Assembly (NCBI RefSeq): GCF_904849725.1 | Contig: NC_058520.1 | Location: forward strand, 534,306,083-534,370,082 | Length of the DNA stretch: 64,000 bases | Direction: 5' to 3' | From: Hordeum vulgare subsp. vulgare | Taxonomy: Eukaryota; Streptophyta; Magnoliopsida; Poales; Poaceae | Part shown: positions 11,884 through 22,816 of the stretch, piece after piece | Layout of the letters: each line of letters starts with the position of its first letter | How positions within the stretch are numbered: position 1 is the first letter of the stretch | The notes under the pieces: generated by a model | Seen by the model: the letters and a program-made list of their open reading frames with translations, nothing else | The model's database searches: none | Told to the model about the DNA's origin: nothing | Made by a program: the position numbers and the translations under genes

Positions 11884-13884
11884 AACAAGATGCTTGATCC
11901 AGCTGACATACTAGAAAGGCTAAATACTCATGAGTTCCAGCTAGAAGAAAAGAGAGATCTATATGGACCAAGCTATTCCAGACCACGTGCACTAAAGTCT
12001 AGAGCAATTTCCTCATCCGAAGACGAAGACATAGATGACATCATTTGTGACCCTGAAGAATTTGGACAGGAGCTTGCAATGCTCGTGAGGAAATTCCAGA
12101 GATTTACACGACGTGGTCAGTTCGGTAAATCTTCAAGAAGAGACATGAGGAAATCAGAATCTTCATCTGAGGACTACAAGAAAGGAACCTGTCACAAGTG
12201 CAAGAAATCAGGTCATTACATTGCTGATTGTCCCCGTTGGGGAAAGGAATCAAAGAAGAAGAAATACAAGGATGACAGTTCTGATGACTCGAAGAAGAAG
12301 AAGAAATCTTCAAAATCCTCATCTTCAAAGCCCTCATCGCACAAGAAGACTAGTTTCAGAAAGGCTCGGGCACTTATTGGCAAGGAAATGGACTCCGAGG
12401 CAGAATCAGAGGAATGTGATGAAGAAGAGGGTTCTGATGAAGACTCAGAATCCGGACAGGCTAGTCTTGCACTGGCAACCAATTTCGTCAGCAAGTCAAT
12501 CTTCAACCTTGAAGAAAATGATAGCACCATCCGCACTGATGACTATCCTGATGACTTCGCTCCAACCTTTTGCTTCATGGCAAAAGGTTCAAAGGTACCA
12601 AATAATGCCTCCTCCTCTGATTCAAGTGACTGTGAACCTGATAATTATAAGAAACCCAGTTACAGTAAACTTGCTATCATTGCCACTAAACAACAAACTG
12701 CTCTGGAAAAGCTTCAGAAACTGCTAGATAAAAGTGATGATCTGTTGAATGATGAAATGAATCTTACCCAAATCCTCATTGAAGATGTGAAAAGTCTTCA
12801 GTCTAGATTTGATAATCTTCAGGATTGTTATGATACACTCCTCACTGATCATGAGAAGCTTTCCTATGAATTTCTTCAAAGGAAGCTTGATGTTGAGAAG
12901 CTGAGGGTGTCTCATGATGATCTTCGTATGGAAAATGATTCATTACTAGCTCAACAGATCAACGCTGGTCAAGTTGAATTCATTCCTCCAGGTCTTAAAT
13001 GCATTGAACGTGAAACTGCTAATTCCTCACCAGAATCATCAAATGCTACTATTGCTACAAATTCTTCAACTGCACCTGCTGTGTCTATTTCCTCACTTGA
13101 GGAAAACACAAATGTTACTGACGAAAGTGCAGGGTTGAAGGAATTGTACGTGAGAGGCATATACAAAAGCCTCAAAGGACATCAAACCCTTTGTGATGTG
13201 CTCAAAAAGCACATCTTGAACAAAAACCCGAGGAAAGAAGGAATTGCCTTTGAGAGGAAATTAAATGCTGATGGATCTTATTGGAAACCTGAGCAGTATC
13301 CCAAAACCTCATGGTTTGCTGCTACTGGGCCTCCTTTTGATCCATCCAATCTAACTGGCTTTTCATGTGAATTATCCTATTCCTCAGATGAGTCATTTGA
13401 CTCCAACTATAAACTGTTCAAAAATCAATCTCGTGAAGTATTTGCTCGATATGTTGGAACTAATTGCAGGAATGGCCCTCCCCTGAGGAAAATCTGGGTT
13501 CCCAAAAGCTGTCTTGAAAATCTTCAGGTGAATGTCCTCATGACACCACCACTGAAGAATCTGAACCCCAGATCAAATTCCTCGGGAGGAACAAAGTCTT
13601 CAAGAGGATCAAAATCCTCAACTGGTCAAAACTATGCTCGTACCCATGCTAATGCGTCTAACATGCAGGGAAACTACAAGGAATATGAATATGAGCGTTA
13701 CTCCTCAAATCATTATGTTCATAAATCCTCAAACCAGTTCTCTGCATATTCATATGAGTACTTTAATCCCCCTACTGTTAAGAGAAGTGCATTGGCTTCA
13801 ATGCCACCTTTCTCATATGGTGCTCGCAGGATGATGAATGCTTTGCCACCCCTTCAGATGTGGGTGGTGAGGAAATCGAACTAA
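11884..13884 (+). pseudogene. Element B gag, N-terminally truncated
   Basis: Open from the deletion junction; the first ATG (11890) corresponds to Met185 of the element A gag, so the copia-type gag N-terminal domain is missing. What remains (664 codons) has the zinc knuckle CHKCKKSGHYIADC near residue 100, Lys/Ser-rich and acidic tracts, and a long heptad-like helical region (about residues 265-355), all typical of the large Sirevirus gag. It ends LQMWVVRKSN and TAA at 13882-13884. The start codon is a by-product of the deletion. A putative donor site (GTGAGG at 13867) lies five codons before the stop. Confidence 0.9.
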
Positions 13885-14108
13885 TCACTTCTGCAGGTCA
13901 GGTCTCCAGATGAAAATCATCATCTGAAGAATTTGCTGGAGACCTCAGGAAATGCTTGATAGGACGCAAGCTAATGATTGATGAAATAGAAATATTTCAC
14001 ACGTCCTTACATATCTGTTATGATAAAATTACTGATCTGATGAAATTAGTATCATATTCTTCAAATCTGAAGCATATGAGATGGTAAGCTGTACTAATTC
14101 ATCTGCAG
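13867..14108 (+). other. Putative gag-pol intron, element B
   Basis: Donor GTG|GTGAGG at 13867, branch-like TACTAATT and acceptor CATCTGCAG at 14108, 242 nt. Splicing would delete the gag stop codon and join the Val codon at 13864-13866 to the Asp codon at 14109 in frame with protease. The element A equivalent is 27351-27112. No transcript evidence. Confidence 0.45.
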
Positions 14109-17100
14109 GATGACAAACCCAAGAATACTGAGTGGGTTCTTGATAGTGGCTGCACACATCACATGACTGGTGATAAAAGCTTACTAATGAATATGCCACT
14201 AACTCCATCACCTCTGAAGCAAATCACATATGCTGACAAAGGTAAAAGCAAGGTATTGGGACTTGGCAAAGTGGCTATTTCCAATGATAGGCATATGGAC
14301 AAAGTGATGCTTGTTGAATCCCTTGGTTTTAACCTCATGTCAGTCTTGATGCTTTGTGATCTTGATATGATTGTTATCTTTGGAAGATATAGATGTGTAG
14401 TCATTATGGAATCTGACAGATCCAAAGTCTTCGAAGGTGTAAGAAGAGGGGATTTGTACATTGTTGATTTCTCTACAGGTCCTCAACCAGCCACTTGCTT
14501 ACTAGCAAAAACCTCAGAAGGATGGTTGTGGCACCGAAGACTAGGTCATGGAGGCATGAGGAATTTGCACACGCTCACGAAGAAGAAGCATGTCATCGGC
14601 ATCGAATCAGTCAAATTCCTCAAGGATCATCTCTGCGGTGCTTGTGAATCTCGGAAAATGACCAGATCCAAGCATCCCTCTAAGACTATCATGACCTTGC
14701 TTCATATGGATCTATTTGGACCTACTCACGATGCCACACTAACCAATGCAGCATCTTTATATGGCTTCGTCATAGTTGATGATTATTCCAGATATACTTG
14801 GGTGCATATCATAGTGTATAAAACTGAAGTGCAGGAAATCTTTAAACGGTTTTCTTCAAGGGCCTCGACGAACTTTGGCATCAAGATCGAACATATCAGG
14901 AGTGATAATGGAACGGAGTTCAAAAACACTGGTCTTGATGATTATCTTGATGAACTTGGTATTACTCACGAATTATCTGCTCCTTATACTCCTCAGCAGA
15001 ATGGTGTGGTCGAAAGGAAGAACAGGACTCTGGTTGAAATGGCAAGAACTATGCTTCAAGAATATCAGACTCCTCGTCGCTTTTGGCCTGAAGAAATCAA
15101 CACTTCATGCCATATCATCAACAGGGTATATCTTCACAAATTCCTCAAGAAAACCTCATATGAACTCCTCACTGACAAGAAACCCAATGTAAGTTATTTC
15201 AAAGTCTTCGGTGCAAAATGCTGGATTAGAGATCCTCACCATAGCTCAAAATTTGCACCTAAGGCACATGAAGGTTTTATGCTCGGTTATAGAAAGGCCT
15301 CGCACACTTACAGAGTCTTCAACAACTATCACAACAAAGTTGTTGAGACTGTAGATGTGCGGTTCGATGAAACTAATGGCTCGCAAAGAGAGCAATTGCC
15401 TTCTGATCCAGATAAGTTGTCTCCTGAGGAAGCAATAAAGCTCAAGCCTACTGAAGACATTGTCCCAACTGAGGAAATTGATGAAGAAACGATCCCCATC
15501 ACTGATGAAAATCAAGAAGATGCTCCTGAGGAAATTGCACCAGCACCACTTCCTCAGTCCAGACAAAATCCTCAACCAGCTCATCCTAGGATTGCAAATG
15601 AAGTAGAACTTGACAAAGTCCTCAACGACATCAACGCGCCAGGTCCTCTCACTCGCTCAAAAGCTTCACACTTAGTTAACTTTTGTGGGCATTTCTCCTT
15701 TGTATCCATCACAGAACCCTCAAAAGTTGTTGAAGCTTTTCTGGAACCGGAGTGGATCGAAGCTATGCAAGACGAACTTCTTCAATTCAAGCTGAATGAC
15801 GTATGGGAGCTCGTCAAACGACTAGATCCTCGCAAGCACAACATCATCGGCACCAAGTGGATTTTCCAAAACAAGCAAGATGAGGACGGTCAAGTGGTGA
15901 GGAACAAGGCACAACTTGTAGCCCAAGGCTACACCCAGGTTGAAGGAATAGATTTCGATGAAACTTTTGCACCTGTCGCTAGACTTGAAGCTATTCAAAT
16001 ACTACTTGCTTATGCTAATCATCATAACATCATCTTATATCAAATGGATGTGAAAAGTGCATTCCTCAATGGTAAGCTTGAGGAAGAAGTATATGTTGCT
16101 CAGCCCCCAGGTTTTGAGGATCCAAAGAATCCAGACAAAGCCTTCAGACTCAAAAAGGCTCTTTATGGTCTCAAGCAAGCCCCTCGGGCATGGTATGATA
16201 CATTAAAGGAATTCCTCATGAAGAAAGGCTTCAAACCTGGTTCAATCGATCCAACTCTTTTCACTAAATCCTATGATAATGAGCTATTTGTGTGTCAAAT
16301 ATACGTCGATGATATCATAATTTGTTGTACTCACAAACGATACAGTGATGAATTTGCTTACATGATGAGTGAAGAATATGAGATGTCCATGATGGGGGAG
16401 CTGAAATTCTTCTTAGGTCTTCAAATTCGTCAACAAAGCAATGGAATCTTCATATCACAGGAGAAATACCTCAAGGATGTTCTGAGGAAATTCGACATGC
16501 ATGAATGCAAAGGTGCCAAGACTCCAATACCTACCAACGGCCACCTAGGCACTGATGAAAATGGTAAAGATTTCGATCAGCAGGTATACCGTTCTATGAT
16601 TGGCTCTTTATTGTATCTATGTGCATCTAGGCCAGATATAATGCTTAGTGTTTGCATGTGTGCACATTTTCAAGCAAAACCGAAGGAATCACACCATAAG
16701 GCTGTGAAACATATTCTTCGATACTTAGCTCACACACCAACACTAGGATTATGGTATCCCAAGGGCTCAAATATTCATCTGGTAGGGTATTCTGATTCTG
16801 ATTATGCTGGTGACCGTGTGGATCGCAAGTCAACGTCTGGCAGATGCCATTTCCTCGGAAGATCACTAGTTTGCTGGTCCTCAAAGAAGCAGAACTGCAT
16901 ATCACTCTCCACTGCCGAAGCTGAGTACATTGCTGCTGGTTCTTGCTGTGCTCAATTACTATGGATGAAGCAAACCCTTAAGGACTACGGCATCAACATG
17001 AAGAATGTGCCTCTCTACTGTGACAGTGAGAGTGCTATCAAAATTGCATACAACTCAGTACAACACTCGAAGACCAAGCACATCCAGATTTGTCATCATT

Positions 17101-17255
17101 TTCTTCGGGACCATGTCCTCAAGGGCAATATCCTCATCGACCATGTGAAGACTGATGATCAACTGGCAGATAGCTTCACTAAGCCGTTGGATGAGAAAAG
17201 GTTTTGCAAGTTGCGGTGTGAGCTAAATATCTTAGAATCTTCAAATGTTTTGTAA
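14109..17255 (+). CDS. Element B pol: protease-integrase-RT-RNase H
   Basis: Open reading of 1,048 codons from the putative splice acceptor (first ATG 14163, 1,030 residues). Numbered from that ATG: the protease active-site DSGCTH lies just before it; the pre-integrase HRRLGH is near 125-129 with C158/C161; the integrase catalytic triad is D183, D248, E284; RT spans about 543-790 with YVDD at 714-717; RNase H spans about 790-1015 (DSDYAGD, then STAEAEY, then the catalytic-region DSESAIKIA). It ends ESSNVL. Domain order INT before RT makes it Copia. Compared with A, six residues before D183 are missing, which may harm integrase. All major catalytic residues are present. Confidence 0.95.
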   Translation, partial: DDKPKNTEWVLDSGCTHHMTGDKSLLMNMPLTPSPLKQITYADKGKSKVLGLGKVAISNDRHMDKVMLVESLGFNLMSVLMLCDLDMIVIFGRYRCVVIMESDRSKVFEGVRRGDLYIVDFSTGPQPATCLLAKTSEGWLWHRRLGHGGMRNLHTLTKKKHVIGIESVKFLKDHLCGACESRKMTRSKHPSKTIMTLLHMDLFGPTHDATLTNAASLYGFVIVDDYSRYTWVHIIVYKTEVQEIFKRFSSRASTNFGIKIEHIRSDNGTEFKNTGLDDYLDELGITHELSAPYTPQQNGVVERKNRTLVEMARTMLQEYQTPRRFWPEEINTSCHIINRVYLHKFLKKTSYELLTDKKPNVSYFKVFGAKCWIRDPHHSSKFAPKAHEGFMLGYRKASHTYRVFNNYHNKVVETVDVRFDETNGSQREQLPSDPDKLSPEEAIKLKPTEDIVPTEEIDEETIPITDENQEDAPEEIAPAPLPQSRQNPQPAHPRIANEVELDKVLNDINAPGPLTRSKASHLVNFCGHFSFVSITEPSKVVEAFLEPEWIEAMQDELLQFKLNDVWELVKRLDPRKHNIIGTKWIFQNKQDEDGQVVRNKAQLVAQGYTQVEGIDFDETFAPVARLEAIQILLAYANHHNIILYQMDVKSAFLNGKLEEEVYVAQPPGFEDPKNPDKAFRLKKALYGLKQAPRAWYDTLKEFLMKKGFKPGSIDPTLFTKSYDNELFVCQIYVDDIIICCTHKRYSDEFAYMMSEEYEMSMMGELKFFLGLQIRQQSNGIFISQEKYLKDVLRKFDMHECKGAKTPIPTNGHLGTDENGKDFDQQVYRSMIGSLLYLCASRPDIMLSVCMCAHFQAKPKESHHKAVKHILRYLAHTPTLGLWYPKGSNIHLVGYSDSDYAGDRVDRKSTSGRCHFLGRSLVCWSSKKQNCISLSTAEAEYIAAGSCCAQLLWMKQTLKDYGINMKNVPLYCDSESAIKIAYNSVQHSKTKHIQICHHFLRDHVLKGNILIDHVKTDDQLADSFTKPLDEKRFCKLRCELNILESSNVL

Positions 17256-17301
17256 AAACATGCACACATCCTAACACTTATGCAAAATTGATGACTTAGA
17301 T

Positions 17302-17574
17302 GTGCAACACATGATGAATCAATTTTCTTCAACAAATGAAGAAGGTCACTCTGAATGTGAAGAAATCAACGAACAAATTGATTCTCAGGGCCCTACGACA
17401 ATTGTACGCGGCGTGTGTAATCAACATTCTTATATGGTGGGTCACGCCACCGCCCAATGTGAAATTCCTCAAGTTAATTTTCTTCAAGTGTTCTATTTCC
17501 TCAAAATGTGTTTTTGTTCAAAACAGCTGTTCTTGAGTGTGATGATTTATCACAAAATCTTCAAAAACACTTGA
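17302..17574 (+). CDS. Element B small ORF between pol and third ORF
   Basis: 90 codons, starting MQHMMNQFSSTNEEGHSECE, 46 bp after the pol stop. Conserved with the element A copy for about 65 residues; the first Cys of the zinc-knuckle-like pattern is Arg here (VRGVC), so metal binding would be impaired. The C-terminal part diverges. It could be a protein or a conserved non-coding stretch; conservation between only two copies of one family does not settle this. Confidence 0.4.
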   Translation: MQHMMNQFSSTNEEGHSECEEINEQIDSQGPTTIVRGVCNQHSYMVGHATAQCEIPQVNFLQVFYFLKMCFCSKQLFLSVMIYHKIFKNT

Positions 17575-17976
17575 TAACTTTCATTTGACTAGATAGACTA
17601 TGATTTCAAGTCCTCAACAGCATTCACTTATTGTTATTTCTTCAAGTTGATATTTCTGCTAAGTGAATGTGATCGGACCCTACTTTCCCTCTATGCTATA
17701 CTCATCCAGTCTATTCAATTCTTCATATGCGTTCTACTTGAAACTTTGTTCAAAATCCTCACTGCGTCCTTGTCAGCTGATGATTTTGTAACGAAAATCC
17801 TCAAATCTTCAAAAATTGTTTCTTTAAGACACAGTAACTGAACCCCACTTCCCACGATCGGATAACCACGATCTCCACTATCTCCACCGCATCATACGGG
17901 AACTACACGTGTCCTGCGGAGACGTAAAGGCAGGGGCTACCTGGTCCGAAATTTTAGCGCCAACAGTAACTTTTGG

Positions 17977-17986
17977 CTATAAGTAT
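17977..17986 (+). promoter_or_regulatory. Putative TATA box for element B third ORF
   Basis: GCTATAAGTAT inside GGCTATAAGTATGTCC, 722 bp after the pol stop and 286 bp before the putative donor at 18263. The following leader (18010-18262) is pyrimidine- and CG-rich like a plant 5' UTR. Element A has TATAAATA at the matching place. Confidence 0.5.
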
Positions 17987-18262
17987 GTCCTTATCCCCCT
18001 CGGCATACTCTTCTTCGCTCCATCGCTCTCCTACCACAGCATACACCACCGAACCCTAGCGCCATCGCTGGTAGTCTCGTCGCCGGTGAGGAAGAGCTTC
18101 ACTGCCTCGACTTCTCCATCGCCGGAACCATGCCGAAGTGGGACCATCTTCGTCCGCCGCCGCCGTAGACGTCCTCTGTCGCCGAGTTAGGGTGCATTGG
18201 ACACGCGACCGAAGAGCTTCTCCACACACACCTTTCTGTGTTCTTCGTGCGCACCTTCCAGG

Positions 18263-18599
18263 GTAAATAAATCCCATTTTTACAGCAAGTTAGATCTAAA
18301 ATTTTACATCTTCTATGTGAAATATGTTTTTCCTCAAGAAACGATAAGCACTTGATTCCTCAAACACTGCCTATGACCACATCATTGATGAACTATGCTA
18401 AGCATCTAAGATTTTCACGAGATTCCTCAATTGTGCGAATTTTTGGATTTGTACAACTCTGGAACCCAAGAACAGTATGCTTAGGCAAATTCCTCAACCA
18501 CTGGTTATATTCCTCAAACTGTCAAACTTTTTCATTTTCCTCAAATCTGAGAACGCATATGACCTCTCCAAATTCCTCGCAACTATACTCTGTTCACAG
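18263..18599 (+). other. Putative intron in element B third-ORF leader
   Basis: Donor CCAGG|GTAAATAAAT at 18263, acceptor ACTCTGTTCACAG at 18599, 337 nt. Exon 2 would start GTACACATGTC with the ATG at 18606. The segment is AT-rich against a GC-rich exon 1, as plant introns are, and carries many TTCCTCAA copies. Confidence 0.55.
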
Positions 18600-18605
18600 G
18601 TACAC

Positions 18606-21600
18606 ATGTCAGCTGATGAATCTCTCGGTTCTCATCACATTAACTCATTTGCAGCGTTTCTGGAAGAAACTCTTCAAGGCTCATCAGAATCCTCAAGAGT
18701 TCAATTTCATCGGCAAAATCCTCTGCTAAAGAAAATGGAGGATGACAGAAAACAGAAGGGAGGAAAGAAACTTGAGCAAAACACAACTGTGGATATCCCT
18801 GAGGATATTTACTTGGACTATTGCACGCCTGATGAAAATGAGACAATGGCCAAGAGGAAGATACGGCTGCGGAAGATTGAACGCCGATGGGCGAAGGAAT
18901 GGAAGGAATACAGGTTTGTGACTCCCAAATATGCGAAGAAATTCGCTCTGAAGCCTCCTGGCAGAAGGGCCCCACTTGAGGATCATCAAGTAGCACATCC
19001 CTCAAGCCTCATGACTATTGATGACTATCCAGATGAGAAGGAAAAGCATCTGGCTAAGCTCAAAAAGCAGGCAGAAGCTGCAGTGAGGAAATTCAATGAA
19101 TCCTCAACTGCTGCCTCAGCTGCTGCTACTTCCTCTGCCGCTGAGACCTCCGGTTCAGCAATTCCTCAACCACACTCTGTGTCGTCAAAGCCAAGGGCTC
19201 CAAAGCCTCAAGAGAAGTCTGCTCTGGCTTCAGTCACAAAGCCCTCAGTACCAATCTCCTCAGCTTCAAAATCCTCACCTCCACCTCCAAAGCCTCAAGA
19301 GAAACCAGTACAGAAGTAGGTCATGAAGCCTACGACCGCCAGCTCCAGCTCCTCACTCCCAGCTGCAACCATCTCGGAGACAAAGTCTTCAACACCTCAT
19401 GCGAAGACTTTGGTAACTGCTGAACATGCAACTCTGCCAAGCCCCAGCAAAATCATCACCGTCCCGTCTGCATCAGAGGACAGTGATGAATATGATGATC
19501 AAACCCTGCAAGCCATCATCAGAAACAAGTAGGAAAGAGTATCTCAAGCATCAGGCAGTGCCATTCCTCTGGCCATGGACCCCAAGGTCCTCCTTGACTA
19601 CATCAACATCTGGTATGAGGACCCAAACACTCCTATTGATGATTTGAAACTTCCCCCTGGCATCAGCCACATGGTGGCCACTTTCATAAATGAAGCCAAG
19701 TGGAAAGAACAGCAGGCCAGGCAGGCCAAAGTTGCAAAGATTAAAAAGGAGAAATTCCTCAGGCAGAATCTCCTCAAATTAACTCATGATGCACTGGTGA
19801 CAACACAGGCAGAGCTGAAGAAATTGACTGACAAGTACGCCAAGCTGTCAGATCGTAAAAGCCTCAAGAGCAATTTCATCAAGCTGGCCACTAGTGATGT
19901 TGATGACTACAACAAGAAGGCCGCACCCCCAGCACAAACTCCTCAGCCCTTGATTGAGGAGCCAGCAGATGAATCTCCTCATGATGAGGAAACTCCTCAA
20001 GCTGAGGAAGTACACCAAGAGCACCGTGTTGATGAACCGGCTATTGAAGAAATCATCATGGAAACACCAGCTGATGAAACTGCCACTGATCCAGCTGCTT
20101 CATCAAAGCAGGCTGATGACTCTGTTCCAGCTGGTTCCTCAATACCAGCTGAAGAATCTGTAGAGAGAACCCCTTCACCAAAAGCTTCAAAGGTGAAGAA
20201 GATGATTCCGTCTGCATGAGACGTGAAGAAAACCAGGGCTGCTGAAAAGGAAGCCAAAAAGAGAAAGGCCTCCTCAGGAGAAGAAGAAACAGAGGCAAAG
20301 CGCCTCAAAGCACTTGAAGAATCTGCTCCTTTGGACCCTGTGCCCCTGAATGTCGCTCCCTCCTATGAAATGGTCATCATTGATGATCCAAAGAAAAAGG
20401 CAGATGAGGAAATGAAAGATGTCGCCCCTCAGGAACACACTGACGAGGAAATTCAGATAGACGAAAGTCCTCAACCTTTCATTCCTGCGAAAGACAATGT
20501 TCAAGCATTAGCTGCACCAGCTGATGAAACTGCCTCTGCCACAAAGCTAGCTGAGGAAGAACAAACTGAAAATCCTCAAGCTGATGAAATTCAACACTCT
20601 GAGCAGAATCCTCAAGATGAGGAACAGGCTGATCCAACTCCTCCAACTGAGCAAGAAGCAGAAATTCCTCAGCCTGAAGCATAGCCAGAGCAAGCTCCGC
20701 AGCCTGACGCCCAGCAAGCACCATCTCCTCAGCCTGAAGTACCAGCTGCTGAAATTCCTCACCCTGAGGAAAACGCTGAAGAGAATGCACCTGACCAAGA
20801 CAATGCATTCATCGTGCTCAACCCAGAGACTGCCATTGTTGTCTTCCCTCCTATTCCTCAGCAAAATCTTCATCCAGTTCAGCGTCATCCATTCTCCAAG
20901 CGTCCAAAGTTTCAAAAGGAAAATTTCTTTGAAGAACGCATCTACTTCATCAGAGAGAACCCCTATGACAAGCCTCAAATGAGGCATCTGAAGTTTTGGA
21001 CTAGGACTCGGATGAACTACTATGCCTCTGTGCTCTGTGGACGAAACAAGATATTCCAGCACAGGCATATTCCTCATGTCGAGCTTGAAGCAATACCATG
21101 CGTGGAGCCAGTCCTCCATGATGCAGGATTACTCCCAATGTGCTCCGACATATCTGACTGGAACATCGAGTTAATTCTTCAGTTCTATGCCACTCTTCAT
21201 ATATCTGGCAACCCTGAAGACATTAACACATGGGTGTTTGATTGGATGTCCCAAAACACTCACTACAAGGCTCCTGCCACTGAACTCCTTAGGGAACTGC
21301 CCGTACCAATTCCCTCAGATGAGGCTGTGAAGCTTTATGGCGAGCGTGAGCTGCCAAATGGAATGATGGAAGTCCTCATGAAGCCTTTGGCTGAAGGAAA
21401 ATCTCCAAGAACAAACTTCCTCGTCCACGAGCTCAAGTACACACCCAGGTCTGTCTATAGAATTCTCTGCAATGTGCTCGCGCCGATCAAAGGCCATGAT
21501 GATGAAGAAGACGTTGTAGGCCTCATGAAGAATATCCTATTCAACATCATTCATGGTATTCCTATCAACATCCATGATTTCTTCTTGAGGACTTTGGCCG

Positions 21601-22292
21601 ACAATGCTATGTGTCCTTTTGATCACAAGATATATGCCTCATGGATCATGAGATTCATCAGGACAAGGGCAGGCATCAACTTTCACGCTGATTTCCAAAA
21701 CCATGCTGGTTATATGCCTCCTATCCGGGTCAACAAGAAGACTTTCGAGTCCATTGAAGGAAAAGGAAAATCTGTGATTGAAGAAGGCAGCAGGCCCCTT
21801 GATGGCCAGTTCAGAGAGCCAGAAGCTTATTCTTCATGGGATGATACTGAGACTCGTCCAGCAAGCCTCGTTCCTCCTCGCGTGCTGAATACCAGAGAGC
21901 TCCTCCTCAGTCTTCACCAGAAGGTGGATCGCAACCACAAATGGGTCAAACGCCAGTTTGGTGCCATTGTGAAAACCCTCACTGAAAAACAGATCTCTGT
22001 GAAGCTCAACCATCACTATCTGCATGAGGTTTACGATCGCACCTGGGCTACACTTGCACATCTGAAGACTCAGACTGAGCTTGAAGAAATGGACTTTGAG
22101 CAAGACTTTGACTGGTCATGGCCTCCCAAGAAGAAGTTCAGGCCTATTCCAGTGCTAGACCTTGAAGACAGCTCCTTTTCTTCATTCCGCACTGCTGAGA
22201 CTGATGAAGAACAACTCGACACTGCCACCGGTCCAAGGAAGAAGACTACTCCCAAGAAGCATCACGGCTCTTCCTCAACTGCCAAGAAGTGA
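18606..22292 (+). pseudogene. Element B third ORF (envelope-position protein), broken
   Basis: One frame of 1,228 codons from ATG 18606, with stops at 19317 (TAG), 19530 (TAG), 20217 (TGA) and 20682 (TAG). The stop sites differ from those of element A, so the intact ancestor was open across all of them. Order of regions: Ser/Glu-rich N-terminus; basic helical segment (RRWAKEWKEYRFVTPKYAKK); Ala/Ser/Pro-rich linker; Lys-rich helix; NLS-like basic cluster near 20223-20320; Pro/Gln/Glu repeats; conserved C-terminal domain from about 20890 (FYATLHISGNPEDINTW, then GHDDEEDVVGLMKNILFNII), and a Ser/Lys tail. No signal peptide or transmembrane helix is visible, so a surface glycoprotein is doubtful. 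A nuclear or particle-associated role is inference. Confidence 0.85.
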
Positions 22293-22342
22293 AGTCTTCA
22301 CGGGCGTTAGTCCTCAGTTTGTCCCTTTTGTCACTTGATGAC

Positions 22343-22816
22343 AAAGGGGGAGAAACTTGAGAGTTAGTCTTCAAGCGGGATATTTTTGGGGCTTATGAAC
22401 TATATTTAAGTTACAAACTCTTGGCTCTTCGGACGTTTTTATGTAATGAATTGTAACTTAAGCCCGATGGTACTCTGACGCTTTTGAACGTTTTTTCTTC
22501 GCATGCTTATTCCTCAAGTTTTAATGCACGCATGCTGGAATTCATCAGATACCATTTTTCATCATGCATCTTCATTTTCTTCATATGATATGTTACATGT
22601 ATGCATGATTTACAAGACTCAGGGGTAGATCTCCATGATATAAATCATCAATGTGCATTTGCTATAAAAAGCAAAATCCTCAAGATATGCACATCTTCAG
22701 GGGGAGTCTCTCTGAATCTTGATTTAAAATTCCTCAAATGAGTATTTACACTTCATATTTTTGATCCTTGTTGAAGACTTAACCTAATTGTCATCAACCA
22801 CCAAAAAGGGGGAGAT
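22343..22816 (+). other. Element B multiple polypurine tracts and flanking inverted repeat
   Basis: Purine blocks AAAGGGGGAGA (about 22343-22353), CAGGGGGAGTC (about 22698-22708) and the terminal AAAAAGGGGGAGAT (22803-22816) directly before the LTR. The terminal tract is bracketed by a perfect 11-bp inverted repeat, AACCACCAAAA (22796-22806) and TTTTGGTGGTT (22845-22855, inside the LTR). Clustered PPTs with a positioned inverted repeat are described for Sireviruses. Confidence 0.8.

Noticed and set aside
14079..14108. A 30-nt intron with donor ATG|GTAAGC and the same CTGCAG acceptor
   Set aside because: Far below the minimum plant intron length; the donor at 13867 is the realistic partner.
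20547..21119. 190-codon antisense ORF in element B
   Set aside because: Shadow of the third ORF on the opposite strand, Leu/Arg-rich because of the CTTCA and CCTCA words in the sense strand. The same holds for 6426-7112 in element A.
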